DNA from: Phallus indusiatus | Lineage: Eukaryota; Basidiomycota; Agaricomycetes; Phallales; Phallaceae | Assembly (NCBI GenBank): GCA_027605045.1 | Contig: JAQFWX010000040.1 | Location: 1-64,000, forward strand | Reading direction: 5' to 3' | DNA length: 64,000 bases | Position numbers and translations under genes: made by a program | The notes under the pieces: generated by a model | Told to the model about the DNA's origin: nothing | The model's database searches: none | The model's input: only the letters and a program-made list of their open reading frames with translations | Part shown: piece by piece, positions 62,253 through 64,000 of the stretch | How the letters are laid out: every line of letters begins with the position of its first letter | How positions within the stretch are numbered: position 1 is the stretch's first letter

Positions 62253-63401
62253 TTAGATGGCTGTCAATCGGCCGAGTTGTGAGACTGGTGAGACGGTGTT
62301 CAGCGTTTGATATTTGTTTCTTCGAGGTGCTTCAGTATCAAGTTCGGGAACGTAATCTACTTGCGCCAGTTCCTTCAAGAGAATAGATACACTTGAACGT
62401 GCCAGTCATAGATAATTCATATGACGCACCGAAATAGTAAACGGCCCGTTCCCGATGGCCAGCACGATCTCCACTGTGGTAAAATCGCTTAACTTGGTAA
62501 CTTCGGTCAAAAGTTGTCCGATAGGATAAGGATTACCAGCAACACGAGCAATGACTTGAATGATTACATCTAGAAGTGCGTTCAAACGAGTGGGATCAAG
62601 CTTCTTAAGCGCAGTAATCGTTTTAGCACCCGGAGAGTTGACGTCAACAGCAGTGAATAAACCAGGATAATTTTCATCGCCATTCTCATTAGACTGAGAG
62701 GTCTTGAGCTTACTCGGAGTGGTGATAGTTTCGGTTTTCTTAAGATCCGGTATGGTTTCAACAGATCCATCGTTGTTGGTCTTTGTTTCGGAGATCTGCT
62801 GTCCTTCTCCACGATTGAGTATATGTTCCGCTGAAGCAAGAGGCTGTCGGACTTTGGAGCTTGGAGAAGAAGTTTCATGCTCAAATGACTGATCAGCAGA
62901 CCGAGAAATCCTCTCTAATCTATCCTGGCTGATAGAAGGAGATACCGGTTTGTCCAATTTCTCCATCTTAATCTGAGCGACAGAAGGTAAAGATGGAAGC
63001 GTAGGGGTTGCTGGTTTTTCTTCCTTAACGTAAAAGACACGCCCTCCCTTGGGAAACATGGTGATCAACAGATAACAACGAATATCCACATACATTACCT
63101 CTTTTCGAAAAGGTCCGTTGTTGATCAATTCGAGGAAGACATTCTCAGCGAAGGATTTGCAACCGAACTTCTTGAAAACTGAAACGCTGACTTTTCGTGC
63201 TAAACGGTCGATATCCATTCCTTCACCTGCATTGGTTAAAATTTCAAGCAAGCACTCTTCGGCTGTTTGTTTAACTTTCACGTCATTTGAAGATAAGGAA
63301 ACAGAACGAAGTTGTGTAGTGAAAGATGCGCTACGGAGCTTCTCCCGGCCGTATACTGGAGGATCTAGCGGGGTGGGTTGTGGATGTGGAACTCGGCGCA
63401 T
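62253..63401 (-). CDS. Conserved protein of unknown function
   Basis: ATG 63401 (MRRVPHPQPTPLDPPVYGRE) opens a long exon. A 62-base intron (about 62372-62433, donor GTGCGT, acceptor CTTGAAG) joins it to a last exon ending in TAA at 62253-62255. The total is about 360 residues. Without the intron the frame would end at 62406 after a few non-conserved codons. The N-terminal third is helical and ordered (KVKQTAEECLLEILTNAGEG, FKKFGCKSFAENVFLELINN), then comes a charged Ser/Pro-rich linker. A second ordered block near the C-terminus has KTITALKKLDPTRLNALLDV and VAGNPYPIGQLLTEVTKLSD. There is no signal peptide or membrane segment. I do not recognise the family. Confidence 0.65.
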
Positions 63402-64000
63402 GGTTTCAAATGTATAAGCAGAAGAATGATAGAAAACCTAGTCAAACTGTATGTGTGTATCAAAAGAATGGACGCGATTTATGAATTGGTGCTGAATCAA
63501 ATGGCAAAGTGCGATGTGAAAAGAAAAGAAAACGTAACGCGTGACATGGTTAATACTGCCGGACAATGCCGAGCACAAGTTGCAACACCAAACCACATCC
63601 GCGGTCAGAGACAATCCATCTTGAGTCAATCCATCTTAAATCCATCCACAGTGCACAGAACTTGAAACGGTGACATGTTTCTGAGGGTCTATAAACTTTT
63701 AGAAGGCAAGTAAAATCACTAATGCCTTATATCTTTCTCATTGTTCCTCAGTCAAAACGAATATTCATACTGGGCGTCGGGCGATTTCGTCTCAGTGGAA
63801 GATATTAAGAACATTACTACTTGATCGTGTATTGAAACTACCTTATTTACTTGATATACAGTAAGGCTGCGCATGATATCAAAACGAAAGGCCGCGAGCG
63901 ATGTATGTATCAGGATTTGGCTGTGGCTGATGTAAGATGGTACTGGTGCCAAACGTTGAACCCTTCCTCGCTGATTGGGTTATCTAATTGTTTCCTTGAA
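63402..64000. other. Intergenic stretch at the window end
   Basis: Holds the promoter side of the preceding gene. No further gene is supported before the window ends. Confidence 0.4.

Overview
The window reads as nuclear DNA of a mushroom-forming basidiomycete (Agaricomycetes). Genes are split by many short GT-AG introns, mostly 45-65 bases. The gene families present fit this group: a FunK1-type fungal kinase, a DUF1996 secreted protein, a NACHT-WD40 STAND protein, an intron-rich reducing polyketide synthase and tandem P450s. There is no sign of bacterial, organellar or viral sequence. The species cannot be named from the sequence alone.

Layout. 1-2759: no convincing gene. 2760-5649 (-): secreted DUF1996 protein with a long serine-rich tail. 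5650-11894: about 6.2 kb without a recognisable gene. 11895-21292 (+): a large reducing polyketide synthase, KS-AT-DH-cMT-(ER-like)-KR-ACP-R. It looks complete except for one apparent single-base frameshift near 16110. 21533-23692 (+): conserved protein of unknown function. 24058-25056 (-): SAM methyltransferase. 26286-31790 (+): NLR-like protein (C2-like, helical, NACHT, WD40). 32090-32281 (-): possible small protein.

33500-47063 is an accessory-looking region rich in duplicated and broken genes. It holds two decayed copies of an unidentified, probably membrane, protein family. It has a frameshifted pseudogene (36717-37560) and an intact copy (41143-43020) of a trypsin-like serine protease. 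It also has a 5' fragment of a FunK1 kinase (43755-44675, +) facing an intact FunK1 kinase gene (44789-47063, -). A proline- and serine-rich protein gene (about 38840-40757, -) sits among them and carries an in-frame TAG in its glutamine- and tyrosine-rich end.

48283-54605 holds conserved housekeeping-type genes: an aquaglyceroporin (-), a DnaJ-X co-chaperone (+) with a GC-AG intron, and cytosolic tyrosyl-tRNA synthetase (-). 55257-61444 (-) is a tandem pair of cytochrome P450 genes made by duplication of a unit of about 4 kb. 62253-63401 (-) is a conserved protein of unknown function.

How the genes relate. The polyketide synthase is the only clear secondary-metabolism core enzyme. The methyltransferase 3 kb away could belong with it, but no P450, transporter or regulator lies next to it, and the P450 pair is 34 kb away. 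The NLR, protease and FunK1 genes, with their decayed copies, look like a fast-evolving island of the kind linked in fungi to signalling, non-self recognition or defence. That link is inference from family and context only.
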